From: Amycolatopsis sp. DSM 110486
GTDB taxonomy: Bacteria; Actinomycetota; Actinomycetes; Mycobacteriales; Pseudonocardiaceae
Direction: 5' to 3'
Assembly (NCBI RefSeq): GCF_019468465.1
Contig: NZ_CP080519.1
Coordinates: forward strand, 434,001 to 498,000
DNA length: 64,000 bases
Every line of letters starts with the position of its first letter. Position 1 is the first letter of the stretch. The notes under the pieces were generated by a model, which worked only from the letters and a program-made list of their open reading frames with translations, had not been told where the DNA came from and ran no database searches. Of this stretch, positions 8,576 through 16,883 are shown piece by piece. The position numbers and the translations under genes were made by a program.

Positions 8576-9292
8576 TCAGTGGCCGGCGCTCTGGCCGCCG
8601 TTGACGTTGAGGATCTCGCCGGTGACGAACGTGGCGTTTTCCAGGTACAGCACGCCTTCGACGATGTCACTGACCTCGCCCATGCGGCCCAGCGGGTGCA
8701 GGCCGGCGCGCTCGGCGTAGGTCTCGGGCGGGTTCAGCGCGGTCTTGTGGATCCCCGGGGCGACCGCGTTGACGCGGATCCCGCGCCCGGCGTATTCCAC
8801 GGCCAGCGACTTCGTCGCCGCCTGCAGGCCGCCCTTCGTCAGCATCGACACCGACGCCGGCACAATCGACACCGGGTGGTCCACGAAACTGGTCGTGATC
8901 TGCACGATGTGCCCGCTACCCTGTTCGAGCATGTGCGGAAGCACCTTGCTGGTGATATTGAACCAGCCGGCCAAGTTCACCGACACGACCCACTGGAAAT
9001 CCTCAGCGGTGAACTCGGTGAACGGCTTCGCCGCGAACACGCCCGCGTTGTTGATCAAGGTGTCGATCCGGCCGAACCGCTCGATCGCCGCGGCCACCAC
9101 CCGGTCCGACGTCGCCGGGTCGGTGATGTCACCCGCCACCGGCACCACGCCGGCGTCACCGGACTCCTCGACCGAGCGCGCCGTGGCGACCACCGCGTAA
9201 CCCAGCTTGCGGTACCCCTCCACGATCCCCGCGCCGAACCCCTGCGACGCGCCGGTGACCACGGCCACCTTCTGCCCGCTGTTGCTGCTCAT
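8576..9292 (-). CDS. Short-chain dehydrogenase/reductase with altered active site
   Basis: 238-aa SDR with a Rossmann fold: TGASQGFGAG near residues 11-20, the NNAG motif, and IRVNAVAPG near residue 175. The active-site segment is odd. Where classical SDRs have YxxxK, this protein reads SMLTK, so the catalytic tyrosine appears replaced by serine while the lysine is kept. ATG 9292 is preferred over GTG 9307 because GAGGACGG lies just before it and the longer version would run into the operator. The promoter is a copy of the SnoaL-like gene's promoter. Likely NAD(P)H-dependent carbonyl reductase family; the activity is uncertain given the missing Tyr. Confidence 0.85.
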   Translation of the reverse strand: MSSNSGQKVAVVTGASQGFGAGIVEGYRKLGYAVVATARSVEESGDAGVVPVAGDITDPATSDRVVAAAIERFGRIDTLINNAGVFAAKPFTEFTAEDFQWVVSVNLAGWFNITSKVLPHMLEQGSGHIVQITTSFVDHPVSIVPASVSMLTKGGLQAATKSLAVEYAGRGIRVNAVAPGIHKTALNPPETYAERAGLHPLGRMGEVSDIVEGVLYLENATFVTGEILNVNGGQSAGH

Positions 9293-9307
9293 CGTTTCCG
9301 TCCTCAC

Positions 9308-9383
9308 GTAGTAGACCGGTTGTCTACAACCAGGACTACGCCGCCTGGGCAGGCGCTGCTAGAAGACAAAACCACCCACCACC
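9308..9383 (-). promoter_or_regulatory. Promoter/operator of the SDR gene, TetR-type operator
   Basis: The operator GTAGACCGGTTGTCTAC (9311-9327) is a palindrome with 6-bp arms around 5 bp. Read toward the SDR gene, it is preceded at the same distance as in the 7905-7980 copy by GGTGGTGGGTGGTTTT (9368-9383). The pair defines a two-site TetR regulon. Confidence 0.65.
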
Positions 9384-9421
9384 AAGACGGAAACTCCCAC
9401 CGCAGAAGGAGCGCAGCAGCC

Positions 9422-9456
9422 GGCCGGCGACCCGGACCCAGTCCGGGTGGCCGGCC
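9422..9456 (-). terminator. Terminator of the DUF1269 gene
   Basis: Inverted repeat GGCCGGCGACCCGGA / TCCGGGTGGCCGGCC (one mismatch) with a 5-bp loop, just downstream of the DUF1269 stop codon on the minus strand. Confidence 0.65.
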
Positions 9457-9470
9457 CGTGTGGACGGTCG

Positions 9471-9989
9471 TTACTCCTTGCCCTTCGCCGCGGAGGCCGC
9501 CGACGTCACCTGCTCGGCGCTTTCGCCATCGACCGTCTCCTTTGTGACCTTCGCGGCGTGCAGCAGGGCCTTGTCGACCTCGATGACCCAGCGTTCCTCG
9601 AACAGCGCGACGATGCCCGAGCTGTCCGGTGGCAGCGTGTCCTCCACCTCGGCCTTGATCTCCTTCTTCTCCGCGTGCGACAGCAGCCCGCCGACGCCAC
9701 CGCCGAGCCCGGCGCCCACGAGCGCACCGGCGAGCAGGGACGGCGGGAAGATCAGGCCGACGACCGCCCCGCCGACGGCGCCCCACGTGGCGCCCTTGCG
9801 GGTGGTGTGGAAGTCGTCGTCGACGTGGATCTTGCCGTCGCCGCGGCGGCTGACGAGGATCAGGCCCTTGACCTTGATCACGTCCTCGTGGGCCAGCTGT
9901 TTGATCGCGGCCCAGTCACCGCGGGCCGCGTCGGGGTCCGAATAGGCGGCGATGTACAGGTCGACGGGCGCGTCCTTGTTCGAGGCCAT
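9471..9989 (-). CDS. DUF1269-type membrane-associated protein
   Basis: 172 aa. Residues about 65-95 form a Gly/Ala-rich hydrophobic stretch (GAVGGAVVGLIFPPSLLAGALVGAGLGGG broken into two short helices), the hallmark of DUF1269/glycine-zipper proteins. The N-terminus (YIAAYSDPDAARGDW) and the charged C-terminal part (VEDTLPPDSSGIVALFEERW) also match that family. ATG 9989 has GGAGGAG seven bases upstream; an upstream extension is not needed. Often linked to stress or envelope functions, but the biochemical role is unknown. Confidence 0.85.
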   Translation of the reverse strand: MASNKDAPVDLYIAAYSDPDAARGDWAAIKQLAHEDVIKVKGLILVSRRGDGKIHVDDDFHTTRKGATWGAVGGAVVGLIFPPSLLAGALVGAGLGGGVGGLLSHAEKKEIKAEVEDTLPPDSSGIVALFEERWVIEVDKALLHAAKVTKETVDGESAEQVTSAASAAKGKE

Positions 9990-10067
9990 GGCCGGTCTCC
10001 TCCCGAGCGTCTCGGCGCGAGCATGCCGTCCCCCGGCGGCCCGGCACCTCACCCGCGCCGGGTGGGG

Positions 10068-11360
10068 TCAGGAGGGCGCCGGCGAAACCGGTTTCGCCTC
10101 CCGTTCTTCGGCGGCGTAGGCCTCGGCTTCGGCGTTCGCGCGGTAGTCGGCGGTCTCGCGTTGCAGCCGCCGGCGCACCGCGGGCTGCTGCGCCAGCGCG
10201 ATCGCGAAGACGGTCAGCAGCACCCAGATCGCGACGCAGCTCAGCACGATCGCGATCGCCGGCAGCACGACCGCGCCCAGCCGCTCCGTCAGCGCCCGCG
10301 CGGCGAGCACGCGCCAGAGCAGCATGAAGTTGACGAGGTACCCGACCGCGGACGCCACGCCGAGCGCGATCAGGAACTGCTTGAGAGTGCCCGTTTTGCG
10401 CCGCTTCAACAGAGGTTCGTCGCGGTTCGGCAGCACGATCGAGAGCACATTGCCCACGCCGAGCCACAGCAGGATGAAACACACCACCAGCGTGCACGCG
10501 CGTGCGAACGCCCCGAACTCCCCGGCGCGCCAGGCCAGCAGGGCGCTGAGTGCGAAGCCGACCGGCGCGACGATGCACACGAGCGCCAGATTCTTGATCA
10601 CCAGCAAGTGCCACAGGCGCGACCCGGTGTCCAGCGCCGCCCGCACGCGCATGGCGTCGAAGCTCATCGCGTTGACGCAGACGGCACCGCCCATCACGTA
10701 CGAGATCGTCCACAACCCCAGGTACGGCAGCCATTTCTGGTCCTGGTCCCACCGGAACAGCCGCAGGTACCCCAGGTACAGCAGGCCCAGGCCGAACGCG
10801 ACCCCCAGCGCCTTGACGGATTTGCGCGGCTTGCGGGTGAGCACGTACCGGATCTCCCCGGCGAGCCCGTGCGCGAGCGCCGGGCCGTGGCGGCTCACGG
10901 CGTTGCTGCCGTGCAACGGCACGTGCCCGTCGGCGGCCACCGCACCCGGCTCGTCCTCCCCCGCCCGGATGCGCGCCAGCCGCGCCTCCAGCACGGCCCG
11001 CGCCGCGTCGGTCAACGCCATCCGCGCGATCGCGACGGCGGCCACCCCGTCGCGCTCAGCCTGCGCCGCGTCTTCGTGTGTCACAGTCTCGTGTGTCACG
11101 GTCGGGTGCGCCACGGCCTCCGCGCGGTCTTCCTGCGGCTCGGCGTCGACGTGGGTCTGCCGCAGCCGCGCCCATTCCGGCGACAGCCGGGCGGGATCGA
11201 CGTCGCGGTGCATCTCCCGCCGCTGCTCTTCCGAGGCCGCGCGCGCCTTGCCGATCATGCGGCGCACGTCGTCCTCGTCCTTCCACTTCGCGGCCATCGC
11301 GTTCTTCTCGGCCGCCGCCGCGCGCTGGACCAGCTCCACGAGATCGTCGACCGCTGCCAT
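10068..11360 (-). CDS. Multi-pass membrane protein of unknown function
   Basis: 430 aa. The first about 170 residues are soluble, charged and probably partly helical (KARAASEEQRREMHRDVDP). Residues about 180-405 hold around six hydrophobic helices, including LGVAFGLGLLYLGYLRLF and AVVLPAIAIVLSCVAIWVLL. The C-terminal tail is rich in Glu/Ala/Arg. I do not recognise the family. It is divergent from the CotH-like gene across an 82-bp gap, so the two may share control. Confidence 0.75.
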   Translation of the reverse strand: MAAVDDLVELVQRAAAAEKNAMAAKWKDEDDVRRMIGKARAASEEQRREMHRDVDPARLSPEWARLRQTHVDAEPQEDRAEAVAHPTVTHETVTHEDAAQAERDGVAAVAIARMALTDAARAVLEARLARIRAGEDEPGAVAADGHVPLHGSNAVSRHGPALAHGLAGEIRYVLTRKPRKSVKALGVAFGLGLLYLGYLRLFRWDQDQKWLPYLGLWTISYVMGGAVCVNAMSFDAMRVRAALDTGSRLWHLLVIKNLALVCIVAPVGFALSALLAWRAGEFGAFARACTLVVCFILLWLGVGNVLSIVLPNRDEPLLKRRKTGTLKQFLIALGVASAVGYLVNFMLLWRVLAARALTERLGAVVLPAIAIVLSCVAIWVLLTVFAIALAQQPAVRRRLQRETADYRANAEAEAYAAEEREAKPVSPAPS

Positions 11361-11442
11361 ACCCCAATCGTAGGAGCGGCGAACAGGGCAGTACAGAGGC
11401 GCTTTTCCAGCCGTACACTGGACCGATCGCGGAGGTGGGACG

Positions 11443-13095
11443 ATGAGCGCACAGGAACAGCAGGCACTGGATTCCCTTTACGAGATCGACAATGTCCTCA
11501 CGATCGACATCGTGATGCCCCAAGCCGACTGGGACGCCGTGCGCACCGAAGAGCCGGCCGGCGGCCGCTGCAACTTCGACTGGACCGGCGGCAGCCGATT
11601 CACCTGGCGAAAGGCCACCTCGGTCGAAATTTCCGGCACGAAATTCCCCGCCCGGACGTCATTTCCCGACGTCGGCATCAAGAAGAAGTCGTTCTGCGGT
11701 TCGTTCAGCAACGACAAACCGTGTCTGCACATCGACATCGGGAAGTTCCGCGACGCCAACAAGCCCTTGATCACCGCCCTCATCGGGTCCCGGTACCTGA
11801 CGCTCAACAACTCCGTGCAGGATTCCGCTTTCGTGCGGCAGCCGCTCGACTACAAGCTGTTCGAGCTCGCCGGGCTGCCGCATTCCCGCTGCAATTTCGC
11901 GCGCGTCCGCGTGAACGGCACCCTCGTCGGCCAGGGAACCGGCGCCCTCGGCCCCGGCGTCTTCGTGAACGCCGAACCGATCATGCCCCGCTACATCGAG
12001 CGCAATTTCGGGAACATGAAAGGGAATCTCTACGAGCTGGAACACAAGGACGACTTCACCGACGCGCGGTTCGACTTCATCGGCGTGGAGGACCTTTCGG
12101 AGTTCGACAACAAAGCCGACCTGCGCCTGGCCATCGACCACCTCGCCGCCCACGGGCTGAGCGGGGCCGCCGAGGTGTTCGACCTCGACCAGTTCGTCAA
12201 GCTCTACGCGATGGAGTTCTTCCTCAAGCACTGGGACGGCTACACGGGCAACACGAACAACACCTACGCCTACAACGACGTCGAGGCCGTCGCCGCACCC
12301 GGTCTGGGCAACGTGAAGTTCAAGCTCATCCCGTGGGGCGTCGACCAGACCTTCCAGCCCACGCGGCACTTCACGGTGCGCACCAGCGGGCTGCTGGCCA
12401 AGCTCGTCCACAACGACGCCGGCCGCCGCGCCCAGCTGATGGACCAGATCCGCACCTACCGCGACACGGTCTTCGGCCGCAAAACCCAGCAGGAAGTGCT
12501 GACCCCGCTCCTCGAACGCATGGGCGTCGTCCTGACGAGCCTGGGCGTGCCCGACATGCCGGCCCAGCTCATCTCCGTCCGCAAGCAACTGCGCCTCGCC
12601 ACCTCCGCCGGCTACCTCTGCGCGGGCCTGCCCGGCCCCGACGGCGCCTACGTCCGCGAAGACTCGACCAACGAGTGCCTCCACGCGAGCACCGAACCCG
12701 TCCCCGCCGCGCCCGGCGCGCCACCGAACTTCGAGGTCGTCCACCGCCCCCGCCCGGCCGACGTCGAAGACGCCGACCTGTGGTCCTTCGGCCCCCTCGG
12801 CGCCGGCACCTCGCCGGCCGCCAAAGCCACCGGCCGCCTCCTCCACGCGAGCGCCACGACCACACCCCTGGGCCACCAGCTGCTCTACACGTGCGCCGCC
12901 GACAACTCCAACCACGCCGACGAGTTCACCCTCACCCCGATCGACCCGGTCGCCAACCCGACCAGCTTCAGCGGCTTCTTCACGCTCACCAGCGTCCGCA
13001 CCGGCCAGGGCGTGACCTTCGGCGCCGATCCGACGCCGGGCGGGAGTCCGAGGGTGTACCAGGATCCGGCACTGTCGAGGTTGTACTTCACCTGA
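11443..13095 (+). CDS. CotH kinase-like protein
   Basis: 550 aa, no signal peptide. The CotH fold is visible: IVMPQADWDAV near residue 22 (the usual N-terminal strand), FARVRVNGTLVGQG near 155, YELEHKDDF near 200, then HWDGYTGNTNN near 265 and IPWGVDQTF near 300. The last two carry the Asp/Asn residues that bind metal-ATP in CotH protein kinases. The C-terminal ~120 residues form a separate domain of unknown kind. ATG 11443 has GGAGGTGG just upstream. CotH proteins phosphorylate surface proteins in spore formers; in actinobacteria their targets are mostly unknown. Confidence 0.82.
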   Translation: MSAQEQQALDSLYEIDNVLTIDIVMPQADWDAVRTEEPAGGRCNFDWTGGSRFTWRKATSVEISGTKFPARTSFPDVGIKKKSFCGSFSNDKPCLHIDIGKFRDANKPLITALIGSRYLTLNNSVQDSAFVRQPLDYKLFELAGLPHSRCNFARVRVNGTLVGQGTGALGPGVFVNAEPIMPRYIERNFGNMKGNLYELEHKDDFTDARFDFIGVEDLSEFDNKADLRLAIDHLAAHGLSGAAEVFDLDQFVKLYAMEFFLKHWDGYTGNTNNTYAYNDVEAVAAPGLGNVKFKLIPWGVDQTFQPTRHFTVRTSGLLAKLVHNDAGRRAQLMDQIRTYRDTVFGRKTQQEVLTPLLERMGVVLTSLGVPDMPAQLISVRKQLRLATSAGYLCAGLPGPDGAYVREDSTNECLHASTEPVPAAPGAPPNFEVVHRPRPADVEDADLWSFGPLGAGTSPAAKATGRLLHASATTTPLGHQLLYTCAADNSNHADEFTLTPIDPVANPTSFSGFFTLTSVRTGQGVTFGADPTPGGSPRVYQDPALSRLYFT

Positions 13096-13594
13096 GCGGG
13101 GCTTCACGACTGACCAGCCCTCAGACATTTGGTGCGCGCGTGGCTCATCACCCGCTGGCGGCATCCACCACAACACGTAAGCCGGCTGTTGACCGGCCGC
13201 GCGGGTTGCCCGCAGTTTGCCCGAATGGCGTTGTCGTAGCCGACCAAAGTGTTGGCCGCACCGTCCATGTGATGGTGAGCCATTTTCTGGCGAGATCGTT
13301 CCATGCCCGGGGGGTGCCCAGCTACCGGAGGTGCCTGCGCCGTTCGTCAGCATCATCATGGAAGCGGACTGGGCGCGTCGATCGCCATGACGCCGCATGG
13401 CACGAGCATCCCGATGGGGCTGGTCCTGGCGCCCGCGGGCAAGGCCGTCGCCCAGAACAACGGGCTCGCCGGCGGTCACCCGGGGCAACAGCGGGCTGGA
13501 CCTCGTTTCGCGGCAGAGCCCCGTCGCCTCGCTCCTCGCTTCCGGCCCGATATCATCCACAATGGACGAACTCGGGTCTTCCTTGGAGCCCGGG
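13096..13594. other. Gene-poor stretch upstream of a truncated gene
   Basis: About 500 bp without a supported gene. Codon-like GC bias is weaker than in the neighbours, and several AT-richer patches (for example 13240-13290) occur. The short frames on both strands lack ribosome binding sites and recognisable families. It probably contains a deletion junction, since the next coding segment begins in the middle of a protein. Confidence 0.35.
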
Positions 13595-14088
13595 CAGAAC
13601 TGGCTGTGGCCCGCGACCTGCGCGAAGCCAAGATCACGCCGGATGCGGCAGAATCCGTCTACGGGATCGTCCTGGCCGGCGGCACGGTGGACGAAGCCGC
13701 GACGACCGCCGAACGCGCTCGGCGGCGCGACACCCGGCGCGACCGCTCCCAGGCGCCGGCCTCGCTCGGCAAGACCGACCTGACCAGCGCGCGCCGCCTC
13801 GACGACAACCTCGTCGAGCCTGTCGACGGCGGCCTGGCCTGCGGCCACTGCGGCGACCGCCTCAGCACCGCCGCCGGCGACCCGGCGGTCGCGGTCCACG
13901 AAGGACCACCGTCGGACGCCGGGCCGCAGATCATCGCGGACGCCGCCGACTACGTCGACGCCCGCGTGGTGTTCCGCCAGTACTGCTGCCTGTCGTGCTG
14001 GACGGCCCTGTACTCGGGCGTCGTCCCGGCGGACCACCCGCACACGCTGACGGCACTCGGTCACCGGACCGCGACACCGGCCGGCTGA
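13595..14088 (+). pseudogene. Truncated hydantoinase B-type tail joined to acetone-carboxylase-gamma-like domain
   Basis: The frame begins inside a protein. LREAKITPDAAESVYGIVL and TVDEAATTAERAR match the very C-terminus of hydantoinase B/oxoprolinase or acetone carboxylase large subunits. It runs straight into a zinc-ribbon-like segment (GGLACGHCGDRLS, later RQYCCLSCWTAL) resembling the small acetone carboxylase gamma-type subunit. In intact loci these are two genes. The frame is open upstream to 13303, but that part resembles nothing. I interpret it as the 3' remnant of a lost carboxylase/hydantoinase locus; a functional short protein cannot be excluded. Confidence 0.55.
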
Positions 14089-14112
14089 GTTCCGCGGTCA
14101 GCGTCAGCGAAG

Positions 14113-14138
14113 AAGCCCAGGCCCCTCGGCCTGGGCTT
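14113..14138. terminator. Strong hairpin terminator next to tRNA-like fragment
   Basis: Stem AAGCCCAGGCC / GGCCTGGGCTT with a 4-base loop and T-rich flank (TCTTGCTT). It can serve the upstream truncated gene. Its sequence and setting resemble the terminator at 53424-53456. Confidence 0.75.
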
Positions 14139-14140
14139 CT

Positions 14141-14172
14141 TGCTTGCCGCCGGACTCGAACCAGGAGCCCTC
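14141..14172 (-). repeat. tRNA 3'-end-like fragment (T-arm), copy A
   Basis: On the minus strand the sequence contains GGTTCGAGTCC, the conserved T-arm core of tRNAs, followed by GGCGGCAAGC and the hairpin at 14113-14138. D-arm and anticodon arm are absent, so this is not a complete tRNA gene. A related copy in the same orientation lies at 53457-53486. tRNA 3' ends are classic integration sites, hence a possible att scar. Confidence 0.45.
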
Positions 14173-14232
14173 CTGCTGTTCATGCCGGGTTCACGACCAC
14201 GGCCGGACGGGGTCACCACCGGCCGCAAGAGT

Positions 14233-14267
14233 GGGCGGGGTCTGTTCCGGTAAGAAAGGACCCGCCC
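14233..14267 (+). promoter_or_regulatory. Possible hairpin over the ribosome binding site of the glycosidase gene
   Basis: GGGCGGGGTC (14233-14242) can pair with GACCCGCCC (14259-14267, one bulged G), ending directly at the ATG at 14268. The loop holds most of the AAGAAAGGA ribosome binding site. Such a structure would lower translation unless melted. Confidence 0.35.
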
Positions 14268-15488
14268 ATGAGACTGCGCAGATCGCTGGTGGCGCTGACG
14301 CTGACCGCCGCTGCCACGACGGCGCTGCCGACGTCGGCGTTCGCGGACACGGCCCTCGACGTGACCGGCAGCGAACAGGTCGCTCCCGGCGTTCGCCTCG
14401 AGACCTTCACGACCGCTTCGGCGAGTGCCGCGACCATCCAGGGTGAGCTGCTGACCGTCGACCTGCGCAACCCGCGCGTCTCGGTGGACCTGCTGCACCC
14501 GCAGTCGGTGGCGCAGGCCGCGACGGTGTCGCAGATGGCGAACGCCCAGGGAGCGGTGGCCGGCGTCAACGGCGACTTCTTCAACAACACCGAGGCCCAG
14601 CACCCCGGCGTCGCCTTCACCGACTCCTCCGACGGCCCCGAGATCGCCGATCGGCGCGTCCTCAAGGCCGCCGTCCCGAACGGGCAGCGGTTCGGGCCCG
14701 GGATGCCGCCCGGAGTCACGACGGAGGCTGTGCTCGGCGTCGGCGTCGACCGGGTGGCGCGCCTGGGCTCGGCGCACCTGGAGGGCAGCGTCCGTATCAA
14801 GTCGGCCACGTACTCGCTCGGCGGGCTGAACCAGTACGCGATCCCCGTCGGCGGCATCGGCGCCTACACCAGCGCGTGGGGCGCGACCTCCCGCGCCCGC
14901 TCGGTCTGCGGCACCGACACCAACCGGGGCGCCGCGTGCAGCACGGACACCACCGAGGTGACGCTCGATCACGACCGGGTCGTCTCGGTCGGCGACACCG
15001 CCGGCGCCGGCGCCATCGCGCGGGACGAGACGGTGCTGGTCGGGCGCGAAGCCGGCGCGAACGCGCTGCGGACACTCAAGGTCGGCCAGCACGTCAACGT
15101 GCATTACACCCTGTCGACCGGGCGCGGCATCCCGTTCAGCTTCGCGATCGGCGGCTTCCCGATCCTCCGCGACGGCACCGTGGTCCCCGGCCAGGACGCC
15201 AAGACCGCCGCGGTCCGCACCGGCGCGGGCTTCAGCGCCGACGGCCACACGCTGTTCCTCGTCGCGGTGCAGGCGAAACCCGGCACCAGCGGCGGCATGA
15301 CCACCCCCGAGGTCGCCCAGCTCCTGCAGCAAACCGGCGCCGCCAACGCCGTGAACCTCGACGGCGGCGGCTCGACCTCACTCGTGGCTCGCGACCTTGG
15401 CGCTCACACCGTGACGGTGCGCAACCACCCGACCGACGCCGCGGGCGAGCGCTCGGTCGCCAACGGGATCGGGGTCTTCGTCCGCTGA
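14268..15488 (+). CDS. Secreted phosphodiester glycosidase family protein
   Basis: 406 aa with a clear signal peptide (MRLRRSLVALTLTAAATTALPT, cut near AFA-DTA). The mature part shows the NAGPA/phosphodiester glycosidase fold: TVDLRNPRVSVDLLHP, GAVAGVNGDFFNN near residue 97, SFAIGGFPIL near 290 and the conserved AVNLDGGGSTSLV near 365. These enzymes release N-acetylglucosamine-1-phosphodiesters or cleave related exopolysaccharide and wall links. The ATG has AGAAAGGA upstream. A hairpin after the stop (15493-15522) ends the transcript. Confidence 0.88.
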   Translation: MRLRRSLVALTLTAAATTALPTSAFADTALDVTGSEQVAPGVRLETFTTASASAATIQGELLTVDLRNPRVSVDLLHPQSVAQAATVSQMANAQGAVAGVNGDFFNNTEAQHPGVAFTDSSDGPEIADRRVLKAAVPNGQRFGPGMPPGVTTEAVLGVGVDRVARLGSAHLEGSVRIKSATYSLGGLNQYAIPVGGIGAYTSAWGATSRARSVCGTDTNRGAACSTDTTEVTLDHDRVVSVGDTAGAGAIARDETVLVGREAGANALRTLKVGQHVNVHYTLSTGRGIPFSFAIGGFPILRDGTVVPGQDAKTAAVRTGAGFSADGHTLFLVAVQAKPGTSGGMTTPEVAQLLQQTGAANAVNLDGGGSTSLVARDLGAHTVTVRNHPTDAAGERSVANGIGVFVR

Positions 15489-15492
15489 GGAC

Positions 15493-15522
15493 CGTCAGGA
15501 CGTGGCCGGCCCCGTCCTGACG
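15493..15522 (+). terminator. Terminator of the phosphodiester glycosidase gene
   Basis: Perfect 10-bp inverted repeat CGTCAGGACG / CGTCCTGACG with a 10-bp loop, beginning five bases after the stop codon. A second small hairpin (GTGGAAG / CTTCCAC) follows near 15530-15556. Confidence 0.6.
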
Positions 15523-15724
15523 TCGTCGCCGTGGAAGCCGGCTCCTCCGCCTTCCACGGCGACGAGCTGCACACGCTTCGCCGATCTGTGGGTTCTCGAG
15601 CTGCGCTCGTCACACGGGGCGAGGATTGTGACGATGGGCACAGCCACCGATGTCGGAACCACGGCACCGGCTCCGTCCCAGGGACACGAGCGGCCACGAG
15701 GGCCGCGCGACACGGGAGGCAACC

Positions 15725-16162
15725 ATGACGATCCGCCGATTCGACCACACCGGCTTCGTGGTCGAGGACCTCGCGGCCGCCGTCGCGTTCTTCGTCGAAC
15801 TGGGGATGGAGCTGGAGGGCGAGACCAAGGTCGAGGGCGAATGGGTGAACCAGCTCGTCGGGCTGGACGACGTCCGGGCGGACCTCGCCTTCCTGCGGGC
15901 CCCGGACGGCCACGGCCGGATCGAGCTGTCGGCGTTCCGCTCGCCGGTGTCGACCGCCCCCGCGCCGAGCGCGCCGGTGAACGTCCCGGGCATCCCTCGC
16001 CTCACCTTCGTCATCGACTCCGTCGACGACACCCTCGAACGCCTGCGCGCCCACGGGGCCGAGCTCGTGGGCGAGGTCGCGCGGTACGAGGACTACTGCC
16101 GGTACTGCTACGTCCGCGGCCCTGCGGGCGTGATCATCGGGCTGGTCGAGGAGCTCGGCTGA
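15725..16162 (+). CDS. VOC-family (glyoxalase-like) protein
   Basis: 145 aa. The VOC fold is seen in FDHTGFVVEDLAAAVAFF at the start and the C-terminal YCYVRGPAGVIIGLVEEL, with two beta-alpha-beta-beta-beta units; candidate metal ligands are the early His and late Glu. ATG 15725 has GGGAGGC upstream, so the longer open frame to 15650 is not used. VOC proteins include glyoxalases, extradiol dioxygenases and resistance proteins. No neighbour suggests a pathway. Confidence 0.85.
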   Translation: MTIRRFDHTGFVVEDLAAAVAFFVELGMELEGETKVEGEWVNQLVGLDDVRADLAFLRAPDGHGRIELSAFRSPVSTAPAPSAPVNVPGIPRLTFVIDSVDDTLERLRAHGAELVGEVARYEDYCRYCYVRGPAGVIIGLVEELG

Positions 16163-16281
16163 GGCACCACGATTCCGCGAGCGCAAGCCGGTGTCGCCGC
16201 TGACGCTGCCGGGGGTGTTGCCGGATACGTTGCACAGCCCGAAACCATGGGGCGAGAACGCATCCCTCTCCCTCGCGCGGC

Positions 16282-16701
16282 TCAGCGCGCACCGAGCAGC
16301 GCCGCGATCCTCGGCGCCTCAGCGGTCTTGAACCGCACCTCGACGTGACCGGAGCGATCGGCGTGAAAGGTGGCGGGTTCGTACCCCCACACCAGCCGCC
16401 GTTCCTCCGTCCGGACCGTGACGCCGAAGGGCCGGCCCTCGCGCAGCGGCACGTCGATGTGCTTGCCCGTCTGCTCACCGCTGGTGAGCCACACCAACAA
16501 CCGCCGCCGCGTCACCGCGAGGGCGCCCGCCGCGGCGTCGACGGCGCCGAACCGCCACACCCCCGGCGCGCGATAGCCGCGATAACGCACCGATCCGGTG
16601 AGCCCCTCCGCCAGGCACACGACGCCCTCACCCCGCAGCTCCGCACGCATCGGCTCGGGCAGCCGGCCCGATCCCAGCACGGCGCGCGCGAAGAAGTTCA
16701 C
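16282..16701 (-). CDS. Small protein with PH-like beta-rich fold, unknown function
   Basis: 139 aa, no signal peptide or membrane segment. The pattern of short beta strands with a C-terminal amphipathic helix (HVEVRFKTAEAPRIAALL) suggests a PH-like or related beta domain; GVWRFGAVDAAAGALAVTRRRLLVW fits the Bacterial PH type. No catalytic motif is visible. It stands alone between convergent and tandem neighbours. Confidence 0.7.
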   Translation of the reverse strand: MNFFARAVLGSGRLPEPMRAELRGEGVVCLAEGLTGSVRYRGYRAPGVWRFGAVDAAAGALAVTRRRLLVWLTSGEQTGKHIDVPLREGRPFGVTVRTEERRLVWGYEPATFHADRSGHVEVRFKTAEAPRIAALLGAR

Positions 16702-16883
16702 GCTCTCACCCTAAGCGCGCCCCCCGCGCCCGCGAGGGCACTTTCACCGCCCCGCGCGCGCCCTCATTGCGCATTCCGGCCGGTGGGTACGCGCAGCGGC
16801 TGGGCCGGCCCGTCCGGGGTCCTCGAACTGTGTTACGTGCCGGCCGACAAATAAGGCCGGTCACGGCGGGGGTCTCGGCGAAC

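Noticed and set aside
14141..14215. Complete tRNA gene at the left T-arm fragment
   Set aside because: No D-arm or anticodon arm can be folded next to the T-arm core, and the T-stem itself has mismatches.
9447..15488. An open plus-strand frame of about 2000 codons
   Set aside because: It crosses genes on both strands; only its last 406 codons (14268-15488) have a signal peptide and family match. The rest is low-complexity Arg/Pro-rich reading of GC-rich antisense DNA.
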